42,935 bases of DNA, taken from positions 1 through 42,935 of the forward strand of contig NZ_MWWY01000010.1 of NCBI RefSeq assembly GCF_002259755.1, in the 5' to 3' direction. The stretch comes from Bifidobacterium hapali. Its GTDB lineage: Bacteria; Actinomycetota; Actinomycetes; Actinomycetales; Bifidobacteriaceae. Below the pieces are notes generated by a model. That model worked only from the letters and a program-made list of their open reading frames with translations. It searched no databases and was not told the DNA's origin. Made by a program: the position numbers and the translations under genes. Positions 28,813 to 37,087 of this stretch are shown here, piece by piece (the first letter of the stretch is position 1; the number at the start of each line of letters is the position of its first letter).

Positions 28813-29013
28813 GCCGTCCCTCGTACGAGCGGTATTGCAATACAATGTGCCATATGCTAAGTCAAGAATACGCGCGCGTCGGGCGAACGCGGTGTAAATA
28901 GGCTCATGTGAGTGGAAACTGCAAAGGAATCATCGACGATGGCTGGTTCGTCGGCTCTCATGCTGGCGGCAGGTAGCCCCCTCCGTTCAGCGTGGCGGAT
29001 CGGTTCACGTTCA

Positions 29014-29220
29014 GCGTGGTGGTTTTCTCTCACTGAGCGTCCCCTTAGTGAGCGTTTTCTGCCACGCGGCATATCGAGTGGTGGTTTTCTCTCACTGAGA
29101 CATGCTTAAGCGAGCGTTTTCTGCCACTCACATCGGTGCGTGGCGGTTTTCTCTCACTGACGATGGTCTGAGCGAGCGTTTTCTGCCACTAGGTTGGGGG
29201 AGTGGCGTTTTTCTCTCATA
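29014..29220. repeat. Tandem palindrome array, family B, second locus, 62-bp period
   Basis: Units start at 29014, 29076, 29138 and 29200 (G(C/A)GTGG(T/C)GG), again exactly 62 bases apart. Left arm GTGGTGGTTTTCTCTCACTGA, right arm (T)(C/A)AGTGAGCGTTTTCTGCCAC; the fourth unit is incomplete. A stray GCGTGGCGG copy lies at 28990. The sequence has diverged from the 9792 array but the period has not. Confidence 0.8.
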
Positions 29221-29255
29221 TGTGGCATTTGCATGCGCATTGGCTGATGACATGC

Positions 29256-29284
29256 ATGACGGATGCGGGGGGCAGTGATAGGCT
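29256..29284 (+). promoter_or_regulatory. Promoter of the chorismate mutase gene, probable leaderless
   Basis: ATGACG (29256-29261), 17 bases, TAGGCT (29279-29284), then ATG six bases later with no Shine-Dalgarno sequence. Confidence 0.5.
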
Positions 29285-29290
29285 TCAATC

Positions 29291-29731
29291 ATGAGCGAAA
29301 CGCAAGAATCACAGTCCGACGGCGGTGACTGGCTGCCGGCAACCGACGCAACGCATACGCCCGAATCAGAAACGGTGATCGACTCGGCAGCCGCAGCCGA
29401 GCATCCAGAAATCGCTGAAACTGTGGCGAAAATCAAGGCCCTGCGTCAGTCCATCGATAACGTGGACACGGCCATCGTCTCGCTGCTCGCCGAGCGGTTC
29501 AAATACACGTCGCAAGTGGGCGTGCTCAAAGCGCGCGCCGGATTCGCGCCGGCTGACTACAAGCGCGAGGACTATCAGATCGAGCGGTTACATCGCATCG
29601 CCGTGGCCGCTGGTCTTGATCCGGACATCGCCGAAATGTACCGTGAGTTCGTAGTGACCGAAGCGAAAAAACGTCACGCGCGGATCGCGGCGGCCGGTGG
29701 AGATCCGGGAGTGCTCGACGTATTTGCATAA
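29291..29731 (+). CDS. Chorismate mutase (AroQ class)
   Basis: 146 residues: about 55 acidic, disordered residues followed by one all-helical CM_2 domain (IKALRQSIDNVDTAIVSLLAERFKYTSQVGVLKARAGF...REDYQIERLHRIA...EMYREFVVTEAKKRH). The Arg, Lys and Glu/Gln positions of the AroQ active site are present. It converts chorismate to prephenate for Phe/Tyr synthesis. The extended N-terminus is unusual but seen in actinobacteria. No other aromatic pathway gene is adjacent. Confidence 0.92.
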   Translation: MSETQESQSDGGDWLPATDATHTPESETVIDSAAAAEHPEIAETVAKIKALRQSIDNVDTAIVSLLAERFKYTSQVGVLKARAGFAPADYKREDYQIERLHRIAVAAGLDPDIAEMYREFVVTEAKKRHARIAAAGGDPGVLDVFA

Positions 29732-29784
29732 CCTGTCTAGTATTCTGCGTCATTAATTTGTTAATGAATTCACTACCCTAGGAC

Positions 29785-29807
29785 GGCTCCCCTTGCCAGG
29801 GAGAGCC
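29785..29807. repeat. Dispersed palindrome, family A (core only)
   Basis: GGCTCCCCTTGCC and AGGGAGAGCC form an imperfect inverted repeat after the chorismate mutase stop, matching the family A core. Confidence 0.55.
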
Positions 29808-29953
29808 GCGAACATCATTAACGCACTTCTGACGCCAGATACTAGGCACCTGATTGGATGCTGCTCGATGTGTTCGCCGGCAACATAGATGGGATGAGTG
29901 GCGGGTAAGATGCACTGACGTTGACGAACGGTAACGGATAGGCGGAGGGCGGT

Positions 29954-32164
29954 ATGGGTTGTGTCGGTGTATTTCTGACGCGGGTTGCCGCGGCGTCCGT
30001 ATCGCTCGCGCTTACGCTGACATTGCTGACGCCAGCTGGTTCCGGCGTCGGTACTGACAGCGGAACTGCACGGGCCGCAAGCCGATACCTCAATCGTGAT
30101 GTATACGCGGCGTTGAACGCTCATACTATTGCAAACGACACGACGCAGTCGATCGTGTACTTGACCGGCATCGACGGTAATAACAGCAAGTCGGCCGCGA
30201 TCAGTCACATGTCAGCCGATACGGAAGCACTACCGTGGCATGTACAAGTCACGTATTCGTTAGACGGTCCGCAGACGGACGCGGCGACGATCAACGGCGC
30301 CCACGGGCTAGTCGGCGTCCACGTTACTGTTACACGCGACGAACTTACATCTACTGATATCGCAAACATCGCTGATAATCTCGTGCCAGTACTCGCGTTT
30401 ACCATCCCGACCGACGCAGGCAGTGATCTGACTGCGAGCGACGGTGTCACGATAACACAGCACGGTTCGGATACGGTGATCGCAGCAGTCGGCAACGCTA
30501 GGGGTGACACAGTAGACGGCAGCGGTGCTGCACACACGGACGTTGCGGACAGCACAGACAATGCGCATGCTACGCGCGATAAAGCTGTTGCAAACGCTAC
30601 GAACGCGTTTACCTCGGACTTAGCAACGGTACTCGATTTCGGCGTTTATCTGAACGCCACGCACTTTTCAATGAGTCCGATTGTGTTCGCTGCAGTACCA
30701 GCCAGCGATGCGGACTCGCTCAATACGCAGCTCAGCGATCTGACAGCTGGAGCGACTTCGCTCGCAAACGATATGTCCGGCGCCGGCAATCATCAGTATG
30801 ACGATCTCATCGCACAGCTGACTGCATTGCGCGAGAGTGAACGTGCGCTCGCCGAATCGACGATCAGCGAACGTAGTGCCGCACACAAGCGAGCATTCGA
30901 CGCGTATATGGCCGCATACGTGGGCTCGTATACAACGCATTTGCGCGGTTCGATCAGTACGAAAACGCAGATGTCTGCGCTGATCGGTACGGCCGGCGAA
31001 TTGAGTGGCGACACGCCGCTCGCGCAAGCTGTAGTTGATCTCGCAAATGCAGTGAACGCGGTGAGTGCCGCGCACCGGCATACGGGAGCAGCTGACGAAG
31101 TTGATACGATTATCCGGCGCATCCGACAGCAGGGAACAAACGGTTTAATAGACGAGCTCAAACAGGCCGCTGGTCATGAGTCGCAGCTCGGCTCGTCGGG
31201 ATATAGTGCTGGGCAAGCGCAACTGTCGCAAGCCATGATCCCATATTCGATGGCGTACACGGACACATACACCGAGCACTTGAGTGAGCTGACTGGCGGC
31301 ACATCGTCCGGTGCGGCGGCATATCAAGCGCAGGCGATTGAGCAGACGAACGCATCGTTCCAGTCGAGTGACGATCTCAAAGCCGATCAAGCGAAAGTTG
31401 ATGCGGCAATGGCCGCGCTCGCTACTGCCAGTGAGCATACGGGACGTGCACAGGCGATTGAGCAGTTGCTGCTGCGGTTTGAAGACCAGTTTGAAGCGGG
31501 GGAGTCGTCGTCTGATGCGTCTTCTGCCTCACGCAAGAGTGTTGCGAATCCGTTGCGCTCGCTGTCTGAATCGTCGTCTCCGACGCTGGGAGTTGGTGGT
31601 AACGGCATCGCGGCTGTGGTCGAGGCGGCACGACTCAAGCAGTTGCGTGCGGCGCGTGAGCAGGCGGCTGCGCGGGCGCAACAGCAGACGTCACATGATG
31701 GTCAATCGGCGAGCTTGGTTGACGATCAGATTGCGATGAGCAAGGATGATGTGATGAGTTTTGCTGGGGCGGTGGGATCGATCAGCGGAGGTGAGTCGAG
31801 CGGCGGATCGGATGGTGCGGCTGGCTCGGATAACTCAGACAATGCTAACAGCAATAGTGATGGTGATACGGATGCGCAAGGTGGTGGCAAGTCGAAAACT
31901 GGTACGGTTAGCGTAATCGACACGCCATCCGTAGCGTTTGGTATGCAGGGGATGCATCCGGGGACGTTACTTACGGCGAGCAATGCTACTACGGTGAACG
32001 CAACTACGACGTTGAGTGACGGTGCTGACATACTGTCTGTCGCGGTACCAGCGTTGCGTGATGCGGGTGCGTTGAATGATTTGTCACAACGTACAACGTT
32101 GACATTGCCGGCGACGAATGACGCGATGTCGCGATTCCTGTTGGTCTATCAAACCGTACAGTAG
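29954..32164 (+). CDS. Large secreted protein of unknown function
   Basis: 736 residues. The N-terminus is a signal peptide (VFLTRVAAASVSLALTLTLL, Ala-rich cleavage region near ARAAS). The mature part is Ala/Thr/Ser/Asp-rich, with one domain at about 45-185 of alternating strand character (VQVTYSLDG, VGVHVTVTRDEL, LVPVLAFTIP), a helical, coiled-coil-prone centre (about 235-520), a Gly/Ser/Asp/Asn linker (GGESSGGSDGAAGSDNSDN) and a C-terminal Thr-rich patch. No LPXTG motif, no C-terminal TM and no enzyme motif was seen, so it is probably released or held non-covalently. GGAGGG lies just before the ATG. It converges on a small membrane protein gene. Confidence 0.75.
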   Translation: MGCVGVFLTRVAAASVSLALTLTLLTPAGSGVGTDSGTARAASRYLNRDVYAALNAHTIANDTTQSIVYLTGIDGNNSKSAAISHMSADTEALPWHVQVTYSLDGPQTDAATINGAHGLVGVHVTVTRDELTSTDIANIADNLVPVLAFTIPTDAGSDLTASDGVTITQHGSDTVIAAVGNARGDTVDGSGAAHTDVADSTDNAHATRDKAVANATNAFTSDLATVLDFGVYLNATHFSMSPIVFAAVPASDADSLNTQLSDLTAGATSLANDMSGAGNHQYDDLIAQLTALRESERALAESTISERSAAHKRAFDAYMAAYVGSYTTHLRGSISTKTQMSALIGTAGELSGDTPLAQAVVDLANAVNAVSAAHRHTGAADEVDTIIRRIRQQGTNGLIDELKQAAGHESQLGSSGYSAGQAQLSQAMIPYSMAYTDTYTEHLSELTGGTSSGAAAYQAQAIEQTNASFQSSDDLKADQAKVDAAMAALATASEHTGRAQAIEQLLLRFEDQFEAGESSSDASSASRKSVANPLRSLSESSSPTLGVGGNGIAAVVEAARLKQLRAAREQAAARAQQQTSHDGQSASLVDDQIAMSKDDVMSFAGAVGSISGGESSGGSDGAAGSDNSDNANSNSDGDTDAQGGGKSKTGTVSVIDTPSVAFGMQGMHPGTLLTASNATTVNATTTLSDGADILSVAVPALRDAGALNDLSQRTTLTLPATNDAMSRFLLVYQTVQ

Positions 32165-32184
32165 TCTCAAACCGTACAGTAGTC
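32149..32184. repeat. 17-bp tandem duplication over the stop codon
   Basis: TCAAACCGTACAGTAGTC-type sequence occurs twice in a row; the first copy contains the stop of the secreted-protein gene and the second lies in the gap before the convergent membrane-protein gene. It looks like a recent slippage event. Confidence 0.75.
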
Positions 32185-32652
32185 TCACTGATAGTGGACT
32201 TGTCGGCCACCGGTTTCCATGTCGACGCTACCGGAGATCAGTTCGATTAACTGCTGCACAAGAGGAAATACGAGAAATGTGCCGCCGATCGACCATAGAT
32301 TAAGAAAAATCGTGGACGCGCCCATTGGCACAAGAATGATACGTGCGGCAACCATGACAAGACCGATAATCGGTAGAATCACATGCGTAACCACAGGGAA
32401 GTGGCGTTTGGTACGGAATTGGTGCCACGAGACTATCAACAATGGCAGGGTCATCATCCATGCGCCGATTGCGGTGACAGTCGCTTGCACCGGGATACGT
32501 GCAGTATGTTGCGCACCCGGCAGGAAAATGGATACAGCAATCAGCGCAAGACCGATAAGAACAATACGTTTGAGTGGCTTGTCGTTGATCAGCTCATCTT
32601 CGGGCAGATCGTCTATTTGATCGTTGATATCTGTGTTATTTACATTGCTCAT
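32185..32652 (-). CDS. Small multi-spanning membrane protein
   Basis: 155 residues: a short acidic cytoplasmic start (MSNVNNTDINDQIDDLPEDE) and four hydrophobic segments (RIVLIGLALIAVSIFLPG, IGAWMMTLPLLIVSW, VILPIIGLVMVAARIIL, LWSIGGTFLVFPLVQQL). No family was recognised. ATG 32652 has GAGGTG upstream; the longer frame from 32712 lacks one. It is tail-to-tail with the secreted-protein gene, 20 bases apart. Confidence 0.7.
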   Translation of the reverse strand: MSNVNNTDINDQIDDLPEDELINDKPLKRIVLIGLALIAVSIFLPGAQHTARIPVQATVTAIGAWMMTLPLLIVSWHQFRTKRHFPVVTHVILPIIGLVMVAARIILVPMGASTIFLNLWSIGGTFLVFPLVQQLIELISGSVDMETGGRQVHYQ

Positions 32653-32752
32653 GCCGTTCACCTCGTTGCGATTATCGTTAACGACATCGTACCGCAAGGT
32701 TATGGCATACAAAATGGAACAATGCTCATTGTCTCATCACGTGTATCAGTAT

Positions 32753-32808
32753 GGCGTGGCGGAAATCTCTCGCTGAGCGGGTGCTCAGCGAGAGATTTCC
32801 GCCACGCC
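32753..32808. repeat. Perfect 25-bp hairpin, family B singleton
   Basis: GGCGTGGCGGAAATCTCTCGCTGAG (32753-32777) pairs perfectly with 32784-32808 around the loop CGGGTG. It keeps the GTGGCGG...CTC(G/A)CTGA frame of family B but with its own inner sequence, matched on both arms. Confidence 0.8.
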
Positions 32809-32840
32809 AGACGGATACACGGGTTTGCGTTCTTGGGTGT

Positions 32841-32890
32841 GCTACCCCTCAGACCGCTTCGCAGTGCTGTCCTGACAAGGGGAGCCGAGA
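32841..32890. repeat. Family A palindrome, right half
   Basis: CTACCCCTCAGACCGCTTCGC, then CTGTCCTGACAAGGGGAGCCGAG, matches the right half of the element at 19735-19845. The left half is absent. Confidence 0.65.
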
Positions 32891-32917
32891 CCGGAATTAC
32901 TACTTCTTCTTCACAGG

Positions 32918-33031
32918 CTGAGCCTACGGGCAGTCCTGTGGACTGCCCGTAGGCTCAGTGAGCGGCTGCGCTATAAGCAGCCGCGAAGGCCGCCTGTTAA
33001 GAAGAAGTCTTACTTCTTCTTAACAGGCGGC
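32918..33031 (-). terminator. Three stacked hairpins downstream of and overlapping the valS stop
   Basis: Arms 32918-32935/32941-32958 (18 bp), 32962-32969/32977-32984 (8 bp) and 32989-33008/33012-33031 (20 bp). The last has only three loop bases and encloses the valS stop codon. Together they must stall or end leftward transcription from valS, although there is no classic U-tract. Confidence 0.6.
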
Positions 33032-35778
33032 TCTCCGAGCTCGCTTTCTTCGACGATGACGTCGATCGCGGCTTCGGCTTCGGCCTTTGCCCTAGCAGCA
33101 GCATCGACTGCAGCTTCGGCGGTTTCGTGTGCAGCCTTGATCGCGGCGGCCGCGCTCGCGAAGGAGATGCGACCGACCACGCGACCAGCCTCAGCAATAT
33201 CACCCATCGCACTCTGCAACGATTCGCGCACGTCATCAGCCACACCGAGCTTGACGGACAGAATCGGCGTCTTCATCGAGACCTTAGCCTTCGACTTAAT
33301 ACCGCGCAGTGCAGCCAGAGCCTCACCAGCGTGAGCAAGCAGTTCCGGTGACACCTTAAACGCAGCCTGCTCGTACACGTTCGGCGTCGGCCATGCTGCA
33401 CGATGCACCGAACCGTCATCCGCGTGCATCCAGCTCCACACTTCTTCCGTCGCATACGGCAGATACGGGGCGAGCAGACGTGCGAACGCGTCCAATCCCA
33501 GACCCAACGTCGTGCGTGCAGACTTCACGGCAGCCTCGCTCGGCACATGACCAGCAACATCCGGCGTACCATACGCGCGGTTCTTGACGAGCTCAATATA
33601 ATCGTCGCAGAACTGCCAGAAGTAGCTTTCGATCACCTCAAGCGCCTTCGAATGCTCATACGATTCAAGCGCATCGGTGGCCTGACGCACCACGAGCGCC
33701 ATCTTCGCCATCGCTGCACGATCGAGTGGCTCGGTTACATCAGCCGGGTCCCACGATGCAGTCGCAGCAGTGCCAACATGATGATTCTCGTCCTCGCGGC
33801 CAATCGCCAGCGCAAACTTCGTCGCGTTAAGCAGCTTAATCGCCAGACGGCGGCCGATCTTCATCTGACCTTCGTCATACGTTGCGTCCAAACCGAGGCG
33901 AGCGGAAGCAGCCCAGTAACGCACCGCGTCTGCGCCGAACTGTTCGATCGGCTTGTTCGGTACGACAACGTTGCCCTTCGACTTCGACATCTTCTTGTGA
34001 TCCGGGTCGAGAATCCAACCCGACAAGGTCGCGTGTGCCCACGGCAAGCAGTGATTTTCAAGATGCGCGCGATCAACAGTCGAGAACAGCCACGTACGAA
34101 TAATGTCCTGACCCTGCGGGCGCAAATCCATCGGGAACGTCGCCTTGAACAGCGCCTCGTTCTCCTCGCCCGGCTCAGCCCAGTGCGTCACGATCTGCGG
34201 AGTGAGCGAAGACGTCGCCCACGTATCCATGATGTCCTTCTCCGCCGTGAAACCGCCCGGCACATCACGTTGCTCAGCTGTAAAGCCAGCCGGCACGTCG
34301 ATCGTCGGGTCAATCGGCAGAATATCCTCGCTCGGCGTGATCGGATGATCGTAATCGGCCGAACCATCCTCCTTCACCGGGTACCACAGCGGGAATGGCA
34401 CGCCGAAGAAACGCTGACGGGAGATCAGCCAGTCGCCGTTCAGGCCGTGCACCCAGTTTTCGTAACGTACGCGCATAAAGTCCGGGTGGAAGTTGAGTTC
34501 CTTGCCGCGTTCGATCAGCTGCGCGTTCAGAGCCGTGTCGGTGCCGCCGTTCTTCAGATACCACTGACGAGACGTGACGATTTCCAGTGGCTTGTCGCCC
34601 TTCTCGTAGAAGTTCGTCATACGCTTGGTCGGCGTCGGCTCACCGTCCAGATCACCGGATTCACGCAGTTTGTCGACGATAATCTTGCGTGCGGAGAACG
34701 TAGTCTTGCCAGCCGTCTCCTCGAAGACTGCCTTGCCGCCCTCGTCGGTAATCCAATCCGGCACGGTCATAACAATACGACCGTTGCGCTGAATAATCGG
34801 ACGGGTCGGCAGCTTCAAATCACGCCACCACTCGACGTCGGTTACATCACCGAACGTACAGCACATCGCGATACCGGCACCCTTGTCCATTTCGGCAGCC
34901 GGGTGAGCCAGAATCGGCACCTTCACCTTGAACAGCGGAGAGTAAACGTACTGACCGAAGTACTTCTTGTAACGATCATCGTCCGGGTTCGCAATCAGCG
35001 ACGTGCAGGCTGCGAGCAGCTCAGGACGGGTGGTTTCAATGTAAATCGGCGTACCGTCCTCAAAACGGAACGCGACCTTATGATAGAAGCCCGGATATTC
35101 GCGGGATTCCAGCTCAGCTTGCGCAACCGCAGTCTGGAATGTCACATCCCACAGACCGGGTGCATCCTGCTGGTACGCTTCGCCGCGCGCGAGATTGCGC
35201 AGGAATGCCTTCTGTGCCACGCGCTGCGGATGTTCGCCGATTGTGTGATACGTTTGCGACCAGTCGATCGACAGGCCCAGCGAGCGCCACAGTGCCTCGA
35301 ACTGCTTCTCATCGCGGGCAGTGAGCTGCTCGCACAATTCGATGAAGTTCTTACGCGAAATCGGCACCTGATCTTTGGCTTCGATTTTCTTGCCGTCAGT
35401 ACCTTCAAACGGCGGCTTGAAATTCGGGTCGTAGGGCAGATTCACGTCCACGCGCACACCGTAATAGTTCTGCACGCGGCGCTCGGTTGGCAGACCGTTG
35501 TCGTCCCAGCCCATCGGGTAGAACACGTCAAAGCCCTTCATGCGCTTGTAACGCGCGATCACGTCAGTGTGCGTGTATGAGAACACGTGACCGACGTGCA
35601 AGTGACCGGATACCGTAGGCGGCGGGGTATCGATGGAATAGACAGCCTTGCGGTCGCGAGTATCGTTGAACTTATACGTGCCCTGCTCATCCCAGACGGC
35701 ACGCCACTTATCTTCTAGACCGTCCACGCCGACTTTGTCGGGCAATGGAGTCAAATTTGCGTTGATGGTTTCGCTCAT
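33010..35778 (-). CDS. valS: Valyl-tRNA synthetase
   Basis: 922-residue class I synthetase charging tRNA(Val). It shows the HIGH motif in PTVSGHLHVGH (about 55-64), the CP1 editing domain (WWRDLKLPTRP region), WLISRQRFFGVPFPLWY, and KMSKSKGNV near 595; then the anticodon-binding domain. The C-terminal coiled coil is short and very Ala-rich (AAAAIKAAHETAEAAVDAA). The start at 35778 (MSETINANLTPLP) was chosen by alignment to the family. The frame stays open for another 123 codons to 36147, but that extension is not part of ValS. A TAAAAT seven bases before the ATG suggests a leaderless transcript. Confidence 0.97.
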   Translation of the reverse strand: MSETINANLTPLPDKVGVDGLEDKWRAVWDEQGTYKFNDTRDRKAVYSIDTPPPTVSGHLHVGHVFSYTHTDVIARYKRMKGFDVFYPMGWDDNGLPTERRVQNYYGVRVDVNLPYDPNFKPPFEGTDGKKIEAKDQVPISRKNFIELCEQLTARDEKQFEALWRSLGLSIDWSQTYHTIGEHPQRVAQKAFLRNLARGEAYQQDAPGLWDVTFQTAVAQAELESREYPGFYHKVAFRFEDGTPIYIETTRPELLAACTSLIANPDDDRYKKYFGQYVYSPLFKVKVPILAHPAAEMDKGAGIAMCCTFGDVTDVEWWRDLKLPTRPIIQRNGRIVMTVPDWITDEGGKAVFEETAGKTTFSARKIIVDKLRESGDLDGEPTPTKRMTNFYEKGDKPLEIVTSRQWYLKNGGTDTALNAQLIERGKELNFHPDFMRVRYENWVHGLNGDWLISRQRFFGVPFPLWYPVKEDGSADYDHPITPSEDILPIDPTIDVPAGFTAEQRDVPGGFTAEKDIMDTWATSSLTPQIVTHWAEPGEENEALFKATFPMDLRPQGQDIIRTWLFSTVDRAHLENHCLPWAHATLSGWILDPDHKKMSKSKGNVVVPNKPIEQFGADAVRYWAASARLGLDATYDEGQMKIGRRLAIKLLNATKFALAIGREDENHHVGTAATASWDPADVTEPLDRAAMAKMALVVRQATDALESYEHSKALEVIESYFWQFCDDYIELVKNRAYGTPDVAGHVPSEAAVKSARTTLGLGLDAFARLLAPYLPYATEEVWSWMHADDGSVHRAAWPTPNVYEQAAFKVSPELLAHAGEALAALRGIKSKAKVSMKTPILSVKLGVADDVRESLQSAMGDIAEAGRVVGRISFASAAAAIKAAHETAEAAVDAAARAKAEAEAAIDVIVEESELGEPPVKKK

Positions 35779-36164
35779 ACGCGCGATTTTATGCGGCTTA
35801 GGTGACATCGGGCGAGCGCTTATGCGTGAGTTGATGAATGAGTTGATGAATGAGTTGATGAGCGGGCGTGATGCCTGATGTGGATGACGCTTGTGAGGTT
35901 CGTTCTTTGCAACGTACACAACCGGACGACGACTGTCGAAATTCTGCTCAGAACAGAAGTCAAATCGCGGGTCTTCAGTATCCTTGTAGGGACAAATAAA
36001 TCCGTGGATTTTTGGAATACTCACGCTGTTCTCAAATTCCTTCGGACACCACCTATACGCAGACTGCCGTGCGCCCTCGCGAATCGAGCGCCCGTAACGG
36101 AACGGGTGGCCAGTGAAGTAGCGGGCCAACGCAGACATGCCGTGCAATATGGAAGGCCCGCCCT
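35779..36164. other. 386-base divergent region between valS and the CDF gene, unexplained
   Basis: 35825-35870 holds three GAGTTGATGAAT-type 12-bp repeats. The leftward strand is open through the whole region and reads like protein (FICPYKDTEDPRFDFCSEQ, RRPVVYVAKNEPHKRHP). The rightward strand has small hairpins (CTCG-CGAAT-CGAG; CCCGT-AACGGA-ACGGG), and GCGGGCC (36121-36127) can pair with GGCCCGC (36155-36161), which overlaps the ribosome site of the next gene. It may be a small gene, a gene remnant or a long structured leader. Confidence 0.4.
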
Positions 36165-37070
36165 ATGACCAATAAACACATAGAACGCAAAGCACTGATC
36201 GTCGGCAACGTGGTCAACATGATCCAAGTCGCGGCTGGTATGGCCGTGTTTTTCATGACTGGACTTAAAGCGCTGTTCCTTGATGCTTCTTTTACTGCGA
36301 TTTCAGTACTGTCCGGTGTTATTGCAGTATATTTATCGTCGCGCACTGTGCGCACTACTGAGCGTTTCCCGAATGGATTGTTCGCGCTCGAACCGATTTA
36401 CGCAATCTGCAAAGCCATTCTAACGATGTCGCTGTTGCTGTTTTCGTTCGTGGACGTGTCGCGAGTGGCATACGATTATTTCGTCCTCGGGCAAGGCGAG
36501 CGTATTGAAACTGGCCCTGTAGTGATCTACGAAATCGCGATGGTACTGATCTGTTTCGGTTTGTATCTATATTATCGCCGCGAAAACCATACGATTCGAA
36601 ACTCCAGCACAATGCTGACCGCTGAATGCAAGAGCACGCTTGTGGATGGCACGATGTCGTTTGGCATCGGTGTGGTTGCTCTGATTCTGCTCTTCCTGCC
36701 GACCGGCGGAAGTCTTGACTTCTTGCATTACACAGGTGACTTCTTTATTACCGTTGCGCTCGTATTGTTTACGATTAAAGAGCCGTTTAGCGTGCTCAAA
36801 GAAGCATTCGTTGAGCTGGTTGGTGGCGTGCACGATGACGACGAGACGAATGCGTTTGTTGAAGCTACAGCTCAGCGTCATTTGCCGGCGAATACGGAAT
36901 ATGAACAGACGCTGATTTTCAAGACTGGCATGAATTATACGGTTGACATTTATTTGGCTGGTACAGGCGAGACGATCGACGTGGCTAATCTCGTTGACTG
37001 CAAGCGCTCGCTGGAAGCGGAGTTGAGGCATCGACTGCACATTGTCGATGTCGATTTTGTGTTCGACTGA
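36165..37070 (+). CDS. Cation diffusion facilitator-like transporter
   Basis: 301 residues: six hydrophobic segments and a C-terminal cytoplasmic domain of about 95 residues (EYEQTLIFKTGMNYTVDIYLAG), the layout of CDF metal exporters. Metal-site helices are only partly canonical: LDASFTAISVLSG in TM2 and ECKSTLVDGTMSFG in TM5, where a His-x3-Asp or Asp-x3-Asp pair is usual, so substrate and activity are uncertain. GGAAGG lies eight bases before the ATG and falls in a possible sequestering hairpin. It is alone in its unit, convergent with cysS. Confidence 0.75.
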   Translation: MTNKHIERKALIVGNVVNMIQVAAGMAVFFMTGLKALFLDASFTAISVLSGVIAVYLSSRTVRTTERFPNGLFALEPIYAICKAILTMSLLLFSFVDVSRVAYDYFVLGQGERIETGPVVIYEIAMVLICFGLYLYYRRENHTIRNSSTMLTAECKSTLVDGTMSFGIGVVALILLFLPTGGSLDFLHYTGDFFITVALVLFTIKEPFSVLKEAFVELVGGVHDDDETNAFVEATAQRHLPANTEYEQTLIFKTGMNYTVDIYLAGTGETIDVANLVDCKRSLEAELRHRLHIVDVDFVFD

Positions 37071-37087
37071 CGTGACGCTATTGGGAC

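Larger units (their letters stand above)
28813..29290. other. Divergent intergenic region, DUF2087 gene to chorismate mutase
   Basis: A 478-base gap. 28813-28990 shows nothing clear, 29014-29220 is the second family B array and 29256-29284 is the chorismate mutase promoter. Short frames here have no ribosome sites and follow the repeat structure. Confidence 0.5.

Noticed and set aside
33403..35580. 725-codon forward frame opposite valS
   Set aside because: It mirrors valS codons and gives an Arg/His-rich product with no motifs; valS is unambiguous.
35779..36147. 123-codon N-terminal extension of ValS
   Set aside because: ValS proteins begin close to MSETINANLTPLP; the extension contains tandem 12-bp repeats and no synthetase homology. 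It is reported separately as an unexplained stretch.
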